This document shows, piece after piece, positions 41,901 through 49,408 of a stretch of DNA of 64,000 nucleotides. Each line of letters opens with the position of its first letter. Positions within the stretch are counted from its first letter, which is position 1. The translations under genes were made by a program, and so were the position numbers. The notes beneath the pieces were generated by a model. It was given only the letters and a program-made list of their open reading frames with translations, searched no databases and had not been told where the DNA came from. Origin of the DNA: Microvelia longipes (taxonomy: Eukaryota > Arthropoda > Insecta > Hemiptera > Veliidae); contig JACMZG010001913.1 in the NCBI GenBank assembly GCA_018340805.1, positions 37,203,411 through 37,267,410 on the forward strand, in the 5' to 3' direction.

Positions 41901-44900
41901 TGTTAAAACAGCAGTAAGAATTAATAATAAAAGTAAAGTTTGGATTGGATGCCTAAAAACTGTTACACATTTTCATTTTCTACTCTGCAAGAGTTTGTGA
42001 AACAATATGCAACACAATTTTTATGATCAAATTTTTTCAAACGGTTTGCCATATTGGTCGCCATCTAAAAAATATTGTTGGCTTTATAACTAAAAACCAT
42101 ACAGCTCTGAAATCTAATTACTATTACATGTATACTAAATTTCATTAAAATATGTTGATATTAATTACTATTATGTTAATATGATAATATTAATGAAATT
42201 ATGTTAATATGTAATTACTATTACATGTATACTAAATTTCATTGAAATATGTTAATTTATAGGCTAGTTATTGTGATACGTACAAATAAACAAACATACA
42301 CGCCGTCCCAAACTTTTGAAATGAAAGAAGATCTTAAAAAAAATTTACTTAAGAAGTAAAAATACATGAAAATAATAATAATCCATGTATCAGTGTGTTT
42401 TTGGATTTGTGTAAAATTCATAACCTTAGGCTCCACTACCTTCAAATAACCTACTATTGTGACATCACACTAACCCAGCTAATTATCTGTAGGTTGCTGG
42501 TCAAAATGATGCAGTAGTAGTGATGGAGCGAGTAGAACCAGCTGTGTTATTGACGGCACTGCCTACCATACCTGTTGCTCTTATTGTACTTAAGATGTTT
42601 AGATGGGAGGATTCACTGCTTCAATTCCTTAGAAAATGCTCAACAACTGTACCTGTACTTAAAACTATCCTTCCTTCCACTGTGTAAGTCTGTCTTGATA
42701 CAACCGAAGCTTTCCAATATGAAGCTACTTCTATTGGTTCCACTGCATCTTGCTAGGGCTGCAAGATGCAGCGCTTACCTTTTTTTTAGAACTTTTATTA
42801 GAGACTTTTCTTTTTTATCAAAACCTCGTGATTCATTTTAGTTGTATTATCTTCGCTCATCATTTCAGTCTATCGTTTAGTTTAAAAATCTTGACAGGTC
42901 AGTTTAGACACCACTGATTCTTAAGAAAGAAAATCCCAGCAAGAAGGGAGTGGGAAAAAATTATGTAAACAAATCAGGTTACTTTACCCGTATTTTCTAG
43001 GCGATGTTTTTTTACATTTCTTTTGTGTAGTTTTATTTTAAAATATCATTTTTAAGATTAATTTGAAAGTAGTTTTCAAAACGATGTAATCAAAAGAAGA
43101 ACCACAAACAAAGTGAACGATTGCCGGGAAGAAGGTTTTTACCCTTCAGCGGATATTGTGGTAGGGATTTTTTTCTCTTTTTAAGTAAGAGGTTGGCAGC
43201 GGCTTCTCTGATTGGTCAATCCCCAAAATACTTATTACCTTGGGGATTTTTAAACTAAATGATAGGCTGTAGTTGTTTTGATTGAGATTTTGTGGTGTAG
43301 ACTCGCCATCATGTTTAAGAAAAAAAAACACACACTACAATTAAAAACAATTAATATATTGTCAACCACAATAATATATACTATTTTGGTTGACAATATA
43401 TTAATTGTTTTTAATCCTGGTGTTTTTTTCTTAAACATCATGGTCTTTGCTCATGAGGATGTGCTCAAACTTTAATCCCAAAAAAAGTCATCATATTTGT
43501 AAAAAAAACAACTGCGTAATAAACTTTACCTTGTACAATAGAGTTGTGAAACATATTGACCTTATGTTCGATTACACTGTATGTTTTGCTTGAGCGTTTG
43601 AATAACAGCGGCCATCTTGCTGCAAATCAGCTTCATTTTGGAAAGTGTTGTTTGATTTCTAATGTTTTGCTTAAATACTTTATGATTTCATAAATGATTT
43701 AATTATGTTTTACTGGACATGTGATAATCAATAGGTGACAATTTCTCATATAAAGCCACCATTAGTCTAGTCAACGAACTAATTTTTTGAAAAGTTTTAA
43801 ATAGTTAACATTTTATTTTGGGAATCTGTTTGAATATATTAAAGTATACACCCAAAAAAAGTCCCCTAACTTTGCAACACAGTTGCGATCGTAGTGGACC
43901 AAAACATGTCCCGTTTTCATGTCTGCGTTAATATCTTGGTAGGAATACAAAATATCAAACATTCTTTAGAATAAAGTTTGAAGCTAAGTAAATTGTCTAA
44001 AAATAAGTTCCTGTTGTTTCACTCTCTATTTCAAACCAGTAACAAAGGATTTCATGTAAAAAATTAACCATAATTTCATAATTCCCTTTCTTGTCTCTTT
44101 TATATAGACAGGTAAACATTTGATATTTTTATTAAAATAAGTGGTAACTTATTTTTTAGACTTAATGAAAGTGGGACTGCCACGGAGGTGCAAGTGAGCG
44201 ATGGAATGTGCTGCACTCGAGTCTTCGCTGGAGCTCTACTCTTACCGACAATTGCTACAGTCTGTGGAAATATATTTTTTCATCATATTAACTCTGGTGT
44301 ACAGAGAGCTTTTCTTGTGAGTAAATATTAGCATTACATTGAGTTCTGTATTTGAGAAAATTTCTTGACGGTAAGGAATTTTCTTCAATACTGCTCTAAA
44401 AATGTTTAGAGACTTTTATTATTAAATTTTTGGGGTAGGTATAAAACCCATCCACTACAACTTAAGTCTTTTGTATTAAAAAATATTTTTAGTGACTTGA
44501 AAATATGAAGTAATTTCTGAAAGGTCTTACTATTTTAAAGAATAGACACAGACTTTCCACATCTGGCTTGTGAGTGAAAATAATGAAGTGTCTAAGCTCC
44601 TGCAAATATGTAGGCAACCCCTGGACTAATTTATATTTAAAAGTCTAGCCCCTCCAATCCTCCTTTTCCCCTCCTTGGTGAAAAGGACCCACAGGTGTGG
44701 TCTACTCACCAGGCATGGCCTCCCCACTCTTATTACTACTACTAGGCCACTTGTTCGTATACAAACAATAGCTGGGGAAACTCAGTAAACATTTTGTTGT
44801 ATTAGTCTAATACCTGTATAATCAGAGTACCACCCAATGAATACTCAAAAGTGTGCTAGATTTGGAAACATTTTTCTAGAAGATGCTAAAGATCTTTATA

Positions 44901-46379
44901 ATTCTTCTTATATAACGTAAACTTGATTTATTTTGATAGCATGTGTTTCAACTTTTATCGTTGTATTTATACATCTAATTGTGTTTACTTTTCCACACCT
45001 ACGATAGGTATATTGGGAAAGCATTGTGTTCTCTCTAGAACTCTGAAACCAAGATTTCATGGCTTTTTTAGATGTGTCTGGGTGGTTTTTACCATAATAT
45101 TTGTCTGTGTGAATAGATGAAAGCCTCTGGCACATATAACTCTTGCTGAGTTCACACTAGAGTTAAAACTTGGCACGAAAATCAGACTTAAACTTTAGTT
45201 GTGATGCCTAAAAAATATTTTTTTTGTTCTGCTGTAACTATCGTGCTGAGTTATAAACAAGATGCCTTCGGCCTCTCGGACACTCCACAGCCTCGGCGCT
45301 AGGGGCTGCTGCATGGCCCCCGATTGCTGAAGATCTCTGGGCTTTAATTGATTTCCTATCCTCCGCTAATAATTCATGGCTAGAACGCAATGCTATCAGC
45401 TGTGAAAAAATTAATTGCCAATAATTAAGGGGATGTCATAGAGTTATAAACATTATGACGCGTGATCTTTTTCTGATAATTAGAAATGAGGACAAACTTC
45501 TAGAGATTAATGTCACTTTTTTAAGGAAACATTCGTTTTAAACTCATTTATTTTTATTTTAAACCAAAGAATGACCATTCAGTGTTGCCGAGTTAAGATC
45601 TAGGAAATTCTTTATCAGCAAAAAGTTGTTGGCAACCCTACCATTTTATTATTCAAATATGTCGCCGGGCACAGAGATAATATTACTATAGGTTAAACTT
45701 TGAAACAACAAAAAAGTAACTTGACTAGCTTTGCTTTTAAATCCAATCTAGTAATCAGTACCACATTGTTTTATATAGTAGAATGTTAAAAATACAACTA
45801 AAAACACAAACAATGTGTGGGAAGCCGAAATAAATTACAACCTTAACTTACTCTTAAAGGAGGTTTCAATGAGGTTACACAGAGCCCCCGAGAGCCCCAA
45901 ATAGATTTTTCAGGCCTCTCAATGTATTGTGATAGGCTATGCCCCCTCTCTATATCTCTCTATATCTCTATGTCGCCGGGCATCAAAAAATACTAGATAT
46001 ACCATACTTAGGTTAGAATCAGAACTCAAATTGTAAGTTATTGTAGACTAGGCCTTAAAACAGGTAGTAGTAGATAATTTATTATTGAGTATATAAATGT
46101 TTCCTATCTTTTTTTATATTTATTAATCTAAGTTAGCCTAGTGCTGTGGAACAATTAACACAGGTTGCTGTATTTTTATTTATTTACTAATTTGTTTGTT
46201 TAATTTTTTTTCAGGGAGGTTTAAGTTTTATTGTAGTGAAAGGTATAATTAAAATGTATCATAAACAACAACTTTACATACGTTTAAGTAAGAGAAGGAT
46301 ATTAGACTATACTCCAGAGAATCTAGAACAAGCACAAGTTCCATCTACTTCTAGTCAAACACAGTCTACATCTACTTAA
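21260..46379 (+). CDS. MARCHF5: MARCHF5-like mitochondrial E3 ubiquitin ligase, seven exons
   Basis: Exons: 21260-21321, 23531-23633, 24836-24950, 41571-41701, 42493-42683, 44160-44316 and 46215-46379. All have GT...AG introns and matching phases, giving 307 residues (human about 278). The N-terminal RING-CH domain has all C4HC3 ligands: C28, C31, C47, C49, H57, C60, C79 and C82. Four membrane helices follow, as in the family: around CPFVAAGIMVGSLYWTAVTY (exon 4), LTALPTIPVALIVLKMF (exon 5), FAGALLLPTIATVCGNIFF (exon 6) and GGLSFIVVKGIIKMY (exon 7). The family protein sits in the mitochondrial outer membrane and ubiquitinates fission and fusion factors. The C-terminal tail is longer than in human and rich in Ser, Thr and Gln. 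Intron 3 is 16.6 kb and contains a BEL/Pao element and an assembly gap. The reading frame is intact. Confidence 0.95.
21546..21712. mobile_element. Family D inverted-repeat element
   Basis: Ends CTACACGGTTATTGTCAATTGACAGC and CTGTCAAGTGATTATAACCGTG pair. The inner CATCCAGGACT motif is kept. It lies in intron 1 of the MARCHF5-like gene. Confidence 0.85.
21856..21992. mobile_element. Family D inverted-repeat element, right end lost
   Basis: The left arm GTTTGACACACGGCTAAAATC and GAAGCCAATGAGG are intact. The right terminal arm is missing after CAACTCTATTGGTTCCTC. Only 143 bp separate it from the previous copy. Confidence 0.75.
22000..22966. other. Intron 1 of the MARCHF5-like gene: low-complexity and repeated motifs
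   Basis: Contains a 14-C run at 22724-22737. At 22800-22940 there are four imperfect repeats of a TCCCGAGGCGAAGCC-AGGGA type motif, each itself partly palindromic. No coding segment recognised. Confidence 0.6.
22967..23191 (-). mobile_element. tRNA-derived SINE, family S2 (copy 1)
   Basis: Read on the minus strand, the head starts CCGCCTCCGTGGCCAAGG (A box). It has a long-variable-arm layout and a B-box-like GGGGTTCGCATCCCAGG. The body contains CAGTTTATAGAAGATTATTG and the tail ATTATTATTTTTATT. Copies: 39477-39717 (plus) and 63044-63241 (minus). The 81-codon reading frame here is a by-product. Confidence 0.85.
23700..24023. repeat. (TA)n microsatellite and flanking intron DNA
   Basis: Alternating TA occupies 23831-23910 with two TATTATA breaks. 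The rest of the interval is unremarkable intron 2 of the MARCHF5-like gene. Confidence 0.85.
24024..24456. mobile_element. Inverted-repeat element, family C (copy 2)
   Basis: Ends CAGTCTATCGTTTAGTTT and AACTAAATGATAGACTG. The body shares TTTTCTTGGCGATGTTTTTT and GGTTGGCAGCGGC with the other copies. Confidence 0.9.
24640..24793. mobile_element. Family D inverted-repeat element next to a splice acceptor
   Basis: Ends ATTATGACACATTGTTAAATC and AAAAGTGTGTCATACT pair. The inner CCAATGAGGTTAG / AACCTCATTGG pair is intact. Its right end is 42 bp before the acceptor of MARCHF5 exon 3 (24836). The branch-point region of this intron therefore lies at or inside the element boundary. Confidence 0.85.
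24951..25123 (+). repeat. Family F repeat fragment after MARCHF5 exon 3
   Basis: A degenerate match to the head of family F: AACCGAGATTTCAACTC and GGTGTTTTTAGGACCTC..GAGTGGTTTTTACC. It starts within about 40-70 bp of the exon 3 donor site. Confidence 0.6.
25124..25218. mobile_element. Short inverted-repeat element, family H (compact copy)
   Basis: The ends GATTTACGTCTTCCGGTGGT and ATCACCATCGGGGCACCTAAATC are imperfect inverted repeats around a CAATGTAGA / TCTATATTG inner pair. A longer member is at 48286-48538. Confidence 0.55.
25416..25467. repeat. Perfect 23-bp hairpin, GC-rich
   Basis: Arms at 25416-25438 and 25445-25467 are exact reverse complements, containing GCGGATTTCCCCGG. The loop is the 6-nt TTTCTA. 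GGTGTCA just before and ACACCTGTCA at about 25508 add an outer imperfect pair. It lies in intron 3 of the MARCHF5-like gene. Confidence 0.9.
25500..27214. other. Intron 3 of the MARCHF5-like gene, sparse features
   Basis: Mostly AT-rich. A short stretch at 26560-26612 (GGTCCGGGGTTCGACGCCGG then CTCTCAGTTTTTATG) looks like a remnant of the S2 SINE head. At 26820-27160 there is non-coding DNA with a CAAAATGGCGGCC block. No gene recognised. Confidence 0.5.
27215..27975. mobile_element. Family F repeat copy with internal tandem triplication
   Basis: The left part repeats the family head (CTTTTCCTTACCTGCACGGTAGG; TATCATCGTAGCTCCCAG). The right part, about 27717-27975, is bounded by inverted TCGGGTACGGGTACCTCG and CGAGGTACCCCGTATCCG ends. 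Between them, three ~62-bp units (27762-27930) each contain CGGACTCGCTTCGCTCG-like and AGGATGGTACTAATGG-like sequence. The 5S-like segment is absent from this copy. Confidence 0.7.
28335..28478. other. Assembly gap (144 N)
   Basis: A run of 144 unknown bases that cuts the 5' LTR of the BEL/Pao element. From the 3' LTR about 810 bp of LTR should precede the first base after the gap, so the printed gap length is probably an underestimate. Confidence 1.
28479..28688 (+). repeat. 5' LTR of BEL/Pao element, right 210 bp only
   Basis: Identical by eye, and without length change, to 35181-35390, the end of the 3' LTR. It ends AAACA. The left part is lost in the assembly gap. Confidence 0.95.
28691..28708 (+). 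promoter_or_regulatory. Reverse-transcription primer binding site (tRNA complement)
   Basis: TGGTCCTTCGAGCCGGAT begins two bases after the 5' LTR. The leading TGG is the complement of a tRNA CCA end. The exact tRNA was not identified. Confidence 0.8.
29045..34288 (+). CDS. BEL/Pao Gag-Pol polyprotein, 1747 residues, uninterrupted
   Basis: A single frame encodes Gag and Pol together, as in most BEL/Pao elements. Order with approximate residues: Gag region of DUF1759 type (130-300); Cys/His knuckle region (333-400); aspartic protease with LLDSGA at about 486; reverse transcriptase with the YVDD catalytic box at about 891; RNase H with acidic residues in FADAS, LELNA and LTDST (1065-1160); integrase with an HHCC zinc-binding motif (about 1370-1420) and D,D,E catalytic residues in GIDFAGP, FSDNATNF and GGLWEAGVK (about 1447-1565); then a C-terminal DUF5641-type domain to the end. 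No stop or frameshift was seen. Short frames on either strand within it are shadows. Confidence 0.97.
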   Translation: MSQEDLSNLEDSIKELGNEIFAAYKLGADLSNKPENTNVFKARLLRLDSNFDKFLENANYAAAIYKKKGEKKDLETLSTTKAKVKDAYYRTLAIDIGLKQKDQIQTSELINTTINNSSKMNSNTIKLPPIDPPKFWGKISKWNAYKDTYLAIIHNNEELSDIRKYHYLRSGLKGTALQVIANIPFTADNYDQAWQSLCKKYDNKKLLATNYLTQVLNFKPMSKCTLDSMDKVTSIALENIISFKNLKIDDESDFIFLSLILRLLDPKLREKFENEQDGSDIPKFQTLIDFIHKQSTLLQSEVLTTEGKLPGSNNSETKDNKHQKRHVFMSTSSGACLICSNNSHRIYNCPDFLAMETNQRLKKIKSLRLCTNCFFRHSSSRCESKGRCAICHKMHNTLLHINNFSSPAGNNFRSSSTVGENRHETHNLNDSAPSSSSKPNHMSTATNTASGFAGLSSSDSGDTTVLLSTAWARIRDNQGDFLPVRMLLDSGAQRSFITTSFAKRLGLQFFKNYQSLCGFGSSPIKGGKHQIVCSIVPMSSSEPEFSTKAVVIPLVPYTPSPVSGELKQLVTHLKLADPSFDSPDTIDFVLGADLYGAILREGNLPLQSNFPSGAYALNTVFGWALVGPVPIADSNSYISMLTAAVSPKLEDLVQRFWETDQVSSAALQNPEDVQCEHYFRDTLSRDDLGRYIIRLPFKDPHSVDLGDSRQMALHRFHKLEQRLNKNPSMKLAYSQVLQEYLDAGFMVPASNEGKFFLPHHCVLKDSVSTSLRVVFDASASTSKGSLNDKLLTGPKLQLSIVIVISRFRTFQVAITADIKQMFLQIWVNHLDRPYQHLLYRFNSSDAIQEFELTRVIFGMSSSPYLAIRVLKQLKEDEGSKHPLAASAIDKNMYVDDFLGGAKNEKQAVELQKDLVNLLAKGGFELKKWSSSSKEVLDEIPHENQLSPISFSEMGDTSVKLLGLQWDPVSDCLYYKIQPVKTLPITKRTVLSTTARVYDPVGYLAPVIFKAKTFIQQSWSLRLGWDVDLPPPLAQSWTRFLEQLPSLADVRISRCFLPPNIKSLQVVGFADASMLGYACTIYLRAVDSQNSVHSNLLISKTRLAPLKPQTIPRLELNAALLLIRTLKSLEEFLAEFNVDATYLLTDSTIVLGWLRTPPHNLKIYVGNRVAEVLSYSSVQNWYHVNSENNIADIASRGVYPSEIGSNHAWWHGPDWMYLPSSAWPLTQDVNTPELPEVKPITVLLSTANDAGFRLVQWTEQYSSLYKIQKLLGYIVRYFNNCRAGKNNINTDPLSPVELHQGLRMAAHLVQRYYFQSEIKQLENDEMPSKLSSLSPFLDSRGTLRVGGRLANSPLSYESRHPILLPAKSHLTNLIIDEYHRRCLHAGPQLLHSLIQRRFWIINARQVIRFRIKKCITCLRLRPTLASNLMGDLPPSRFEQGQAFLNVGIDFAGPLMVKSSNRRKAPEDKAYIALFVCMSTKALHLELVTTLSTDAFMAALDRFIGRRGKPTNIFSDNATNFVGANRELRELYSWWKDEEVQDKLTQLVHEQDIQWKFNPPSAPHFGGLWEAGVKSVKTHLVRVVGKQALTFEELYTVLVRIEAVVNSRPLCPNPSSANEFDVLTPGHFLIGGPILSMPEYNLTEEPMNRLSRWQLLTRFTQDIWNRWKMEYLNGLQQRRKWTHRKPNININDLVILKDPNAPPLYWPTGRILEIFPGKDGVVRVVKLRTSKGEYTRPITSLVPLLPEQD
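34371..35390 (+). repeat. 3' LTR of BEL/Pao element, 1020 bp
   Basis: Begins TGTTTAATTC directly after the purine-rich GGTAGGCGGTAG and ends GAGTAAACA. The last 210 bp match the 5' LTR exactly by eye. The start is inferred from the TGTTT/AAACA symmetry, because the 5' copy of this end is missing. Confidence 0.85.
35391..35690. other. Intron DNA right of the retrotransposon
   Basis: Contains a 63-codon frame (35478-35669) with no recognised features. Nothing else seen. Confidence 0.4.
35694..35880. repeat. Degenerate tandem repeat, three units of about 60 bp
   Basis: Each unit contains a CCGT-ACCGTCAACAAAT core and a CGCAACAACCCG junction (for example at 35744-35755 and 35801-35812). Units also carry the inverted pair TTGTTGACG / CGTCAACAA. 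Confidence 0.65.
36776..37197. mobile_element. Family D element split by a nested family G insertion
   Basis: Left half 36776-36892 (GGTTATAAGCAATTGACAGG, CCAATGATTC) and right half 37106-37197 (CCAATCTCATTGGTTCC, GATGTGTGTCAAAGTG) together make one family D element. Family G occupies the middle. The order of insertion is therefore D first, then G. Confidence 0.75.
36893..37105. mobile_element. Family G inverted-repeat element (copy 2, nested)
   Basis: Ends TTTGTTCACATGCGGGGTT and CTTGCGCCTGAACAAA pair. The inner GGCGTTCAACACTG / GGGTTGAATCCCCTGCC segments match the copy at 19932-20097. Inside it, at 36940-37090, sequence between the arms differs from copy 1. Confidence 0.8.
37262..37276. 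repeat. Poly-C run
   Basis: TTC followed by about 12 C and then CTCCC. Similar C-runs occur at 22724 and in short form at 27055. Likely unstable in sequencing. Confidence 0.8.
37694..38010. repeat. Tandem repeat, three units of about 105 bp
   Basis: Units begin CGGCACAAACAGT at 37700, 37803 and 37906 and contain TACGTCA(A/T)ATGTAAACAGTCC. Units are about 85-90% alike by eye. The fit to a 103-bp period suggests a local satellite seed. Confidence 0.85.
38381..38463. repeat. Two-unit tandem repeat, about 43-bp period, GC-rich
   Basis: GGTGGCGCCATCCCTGGG followed by TCCGTACCA occurs twice, 43 bp apart. The unit contains the palindrome GGTGGCGCCATC. It stands out from the AT-rich surroundings. 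Confidence 0.85.
38643..39060. mobile_element. Family A inverted-repeat element, left-end fragment
   Basis: Matches the left half of 1433-2135, including AAAATGTGACTCATTTTGTA, GTCTGCCTATCCAGAGT and GTGGTTCCCTGTGGGTCG. The right terminal repeat is missing where a LINE 3' end starts (39080-39100). Confidence 0.8.
39098..39390 (+). mobile_element. LINE 3' fragment (reverse transcriptase C-terminus)
   Basis: A 74-codon frame at 39098-39322 reads GIKFFNYLPNQIKDLDL...FKKHIKNVL, then a YSTKEFFK-like end. This is the typical C-terminal end of insect LINE ORF2 proteins (G-x-K-x-[FY]-N-x-L-P-x-x-[IV]). It is followed by an A-rich end at 39355-39375. 5'-truncated; the clade was not assigned. Confidence 0.7.
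39468..39726 (+). mobile_element. tRNA-derived SINE, family S2 (copy 2, with 9-bp target duplication)
   Basis: The SINE is 39477-39717. Its head GCCGCCTCCGTGGCCGAGG has an A box and a B-box-like GGGGTTTGCATCCCAGG. The tail is ATTATTATTA. TATATGTCA flanks it at 39468-39476 and 39718-39726. It lies in the MARCHF5-like intron 3. Confidence 0.9.
39935..40160 (+). mobile_element. Family F fragment with 5S rRNA-like segment (copy 2)
   Basis: AAATTAAGCAGCATTG then AATCAGTGCCTGGATGGATGACC matches 5S rRNA and the segment at 16890. Downstream are GACGAGCAAAGAGAGC and GATGAGCGTAGCAAATTCGATG. The family head is absent. Confidence 0.75.
40446..40680. mobile_element. Unclassified insertion inside the family A element
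   Basis: Absent from the copies at 1433 and 38643, so it is inserted. It contains GGGGTACCGATACCCTCCGG and ACACGAGCTAGAGTCGAG. Ends could not be placed exactly and no family was recognised. Confidence 0.55.
41139..41493. mobile_element. 301-bp near-perfect palindrome insertion with 13-bp target duplication
   Basis: The palindrome spans 41182-41482, centred on the single base 41332 (TAGCTGAC-A-GTCAGCTA). Arms of 150 bp differ at one position that I can see (CGAAGAAAAG against CGAAGTAAAG). The duplication TAGTACAAAATGA lies at 41139-41151 and 41481-41493. A 30-bp non-palindromic leader (41152-41181) precedes the left arm. Each arm carries a small folded motif: GCCGGCA, CTGATGA, a GATC/GATT stem, GAAA, GCTGGC. 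This resembles the structured tails of some retroelements. Confidence 0.9.
41702..42492. other. MARCHF5 intron 4, with a direct duplication of about 40 bp
   Basis: The stretch ATTACTATTACATGTATACT with its flanks occurs at about 42117-42155 and again at 42213-42252, about 97 bp apart. Otherwise AT-rich. Confidence 0.6.
42866..43269. mobile_element. Inverted-repeat element, family C (copy 3)
   Basis: Ends CAGTCTATCGTTTAGTTT and AACTAAATGATAGGCTG, with the GGTTGGCAGCGGCTTCTC block inside. In MARCHF5 intron 5. Confidence 0.9.
43306..43443. repeat. Long AT-rich hairpin, arms about 60 bp
   Basis: CCATCATGTTTAAG at the left pairs with CTTAAACATCATGG at the right. The pairing continues with a few mismatches through TTAAAAACAATTAATATATT and TTGTCAACC to an 18-bp loop. 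It starts 36 bp after the family C copy. Confidence 0.85.
44317..46214. other. MARCHF5 intron 6, repeat-bearing
   Basis: Holds a family F fragment at 44985-45235 (CTTTTCCACACCTACGATAGG head, GAGTTAAAACTTGGCACG) and a hAT-like element at 45670-45972. The remainder has no recognised feature. Confidence 0.6.
45662..45980. mobile_element. hAT-like short inverted-repeat element, family B (copy 1, 8-bp TSD)
   Basis: Element 45670-45972, about 303 bp. Ends CACAGAGATAATATTACTA and ATATCTCTATG. The 8-bp duplication TCGCCGGG is at 45662-45669 and 45973-45980. Inner blocks: TTGAAACAACAAAAAAGTAAC, CACAGAGCCCCCGAGAGCC. Confidence 0.92.
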
Positions 46380-48019
46380 ACAAATGTTCTTTTAAATATA
46401 CATCGAAACTTCTCTAAAAATGGAACTTTTCATGTAATTTTAAATCTATGTGGTAATATATGGTAATAGCTGAAAAAATGAGGTGATAAGGTGATTTTCT
46501 GTAATGTCATATAATGATTTTTTTAAACTCGCAAAGTAAAGGCCACGAGGAGTTCTCTGAAACTCAGCGAGCTATTGTACTAGGGTATTTACTAGGGATA
46601 TTTATTTACTATAATGAATAGGGTGTTTGAATTATTTTTTGTGCTTCGTTTAAGAATCCACTGTCAAATTTGGAGGAAATATTTAAGAGATTTTAGCAAA
46701 ACAATTTAAGTTAAATAATGTCTTATCTCAAAAGACTGAGGAGAGCTTGTCTGACATATAAGTGATTGCATTGTATGAGTCGTATACTTTTCCAAGTATA
46801 ACTCCTTTTAACAACCAGACGCACCTAAGTCATGTTTTCTCACCACTTACTCACCCATTCTCCTTTTCAATATATTTAATTGTTGTTTAATATTAAAATT
46901 GAGTAAAACAATTTTAATGCATTCAATATAATTTTTGAAACATATTTTATCATTATAACAGAAAAAAATGCAATTACTCTGTTGTATAATAGCTTAAATT
47001 CCTACCTGATAATACCAAAAATTAAATTAAATTATATTTACGATTCTTCTAATTTCTGTCAACTCGAGTCATTGATAATAGAACTTATTGTTCCTTTTTC
47101 TTTGCCAGTTACAATTTCTGGGCCATTAAAGTATTTTTCTGCTCTGTCTATTTTAGTGTAGTTGACCTATCAGGATATTTTTCTCTTGCCTTTTGGCAGC
47201 CCTGTCTTTTGTTTATGGTGGGAATCAATCAATCAATTTCCCACTAAAATTGGTTGAACACTAACTAAACACTCTTTTGTCAATTTAATTTTCCTTATAA
47301 ATTATTTTTTATTAATAAAATTAGAGTTAGACCCTATAAAGTGGATACTCTAATGTGATGAAGGACCCTAAATCAGACATTTATTTACAAGTTGAATCAT
47401 TACAGTTCCACCAAAATTAAAACCCTTAATATGGCCCTAGACTAAAAAATATTCCTTAAGCTTAGTAAGGCGATTCGTGCGAGTTTAAAATTACCATTAT
47501 ATTTTTGGTACCTGGTAACCAAATATGTTTATTTTGTACCTCACTAAGTAACGTTTTAAAGTTGAATTAGACCATATCACAAGGATTGTTTCAAAAACTA
47601 AATTCTATTCTAAGAAATTTAATACCAATATCACCACATTCCTATAATTTTTATTCTGTAATATGTGTCTTACAAAAGCTTGGACAGTGCAAGATTATTT
47701 TGTTTTGAGTAATTATTGTGGTGTTACCAACAAACAAGGGCTTGTATTTTTGTTTACTTTTTAAGTAAGTGGCTCATTTCATATTTTTCACATTGCATTA
47801 TCAAGGCGACTTTAACATGAATTAAATGTGTTTAAAATTACTGACTTTTTTTTATAAATGACCTATCTTATAGCAAATGTCCTAATGAAAACTTTGAGGT
47901 TTTTTTATTCACTTTGAAAACTTGTATATTTGTTTTTTTTTCAGAAATATATGAATTTAAAAAAATTGTAAAATATTGATTATGTGTAAATTAAGGGAGG
48001 GAAAAGAAAGTTCCATAGG

Positions 48020-48079
<60 letters not shown>

Positions 48080-48285
48080 TATATATATATTATACTATTA
48101 ATTTTTTGGCTTATTTGTTTTAATTCAGATTTACAACTCTTCTGTATTTTTTTCTAATTTATGGTTATAATATGAGTTTATTTTTCTATATTTATTATTC
48201 TTAATATTTAAATGTATAAAATGAGTAGGTAATTTAAGTAATAATAAATGTAATTACGTAGGCTTCCACGGTTAATGTCATGCAG
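46380..48285. other. Region downstream of MARCHF5: 3' UTR and AT-rich DNA
   Basis: The 3' UTR starts at 46380; its end was not placed. A (TA)n microsatellite is at 48018-48095. No other gene recognised. Confidence 0.5.
48018..48095. repeat. (TA)n microsatellite
   Basis: About 75 bp of alternating TA with one AATA break. Confidence 0.95.
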
Positions 48286-48538
48286 GTTAAGGTCTTCTGG
48301 TGGTTAAGGTTATCTACATTGATCCCCTCAATGTAGATAGTAAATCTGTTCTTCACTTCCACTGTGGGAGGCATCTCAGTGATGAAGCACATCTAAGTTC
48401 TACTTATCTGAGTTTAGTTTAGTAAAACATTGAGTGTTCATCTATGATGTGCTAAATCCCTAAAGATGCTTCCCATAGTGTAAGCGATATGACAGATTCA
48501 TTATCTACATCGACCTAGACTCCACCAGAAGACTTTAC
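48286..48538. mobile_element. Inverted-repeat element, family H
   Basis: Left GTTAAGGTCTTCTGGTGG and right CCACCAGAAGACTTTAC pair. Subterminal TTATCTACATTGA / TTATCTACATCGA and CACTGTGGGAGGCATC / GATGCTTCCCATAGTG also correspond. Length about 250 bp; related to 25124-25218. Confidence 0.75.
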
Positions 48539-49011
48539 TCTTTAATTTAAGGAACGTTACGGTACAATAAATTAATTATAATATTTTTAGTTTTGTGTCG
48601 ATTTTCTATTTATCTCTTTTTCTTTCTTGTAAAAATATATGTCTATTTTCGTTAAGTTTAATTATGAGTTTTAAGTAAAAAAACATTTTTGTGACTGAAA
48701 AATTGTAAATTTGTATATTTATTGCTCTGTGCTGACGGTATTCTGTTTGTTTATTTTATTAAATAGAAATGAAATATCATTGTAGATTGTGTGCGGACTG
48801 GTTTAGGAGATGTACAGATTGCAAGTATCTCAGTGCACCTTTGTTGACCAGCAAGTAACAGCTCCTTCGTTTACATGCTTTAAAACTGCAAGGTCGAACC
48901 TAGGTTAAGTCCTAATGTTTCAAGCATGAAAATATCGTAAATGTTTTAAAAAAATATTATTAATTGGAAAAGTAGAATTGACTTTTGATTGAAAATAAAT
49001 CAAAGAGACTA

Positions 49012-49408
49012 TAGTCTATCGTTTAGTTTAAAAATCCCAAGGTCATAAGTATTTTGGGGTTTGACTAATCAGAGAAGCCGCTGCCAACCTCTCACTTAAA
49101 AAGAGAAAAAAAATCCCTACCACAATAACCACTGTAGGGAAAAAAACCTTCACTTTGTTCACTTTGTTTAAGGTTCTTCTTTTGATTACATCGTTTTGAA
49201 AACTACTTTTAAATTAATCTTAAAAATGATATTTTAAAAGAAAACTACACAAAAGAAATGTAAAAAAACATCGCCAAGAAAATACGGGTAAAATAACCTG
49301 ATTTGTTTACATAGTTTTTTCCCGCTCCCTTTTTGCAGGGATTTTTTTCTTAAAAATCAGTGGTGTCTAAACTGACCTGTCAAGATTTTTAAACTAAACA
49401 ATAGACTA
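49012..49408. mobile_element. Inverted-repeat element, family C (copy 4, opposite orientation)
   Basis: Ends TAGTCTATCGTTTAGTTT and AACTAAACAATAGACTA. The body is inverted relative to the other three copies: AATCAGAGAAGCCGCTGCC comes first. Confidence 0.9.
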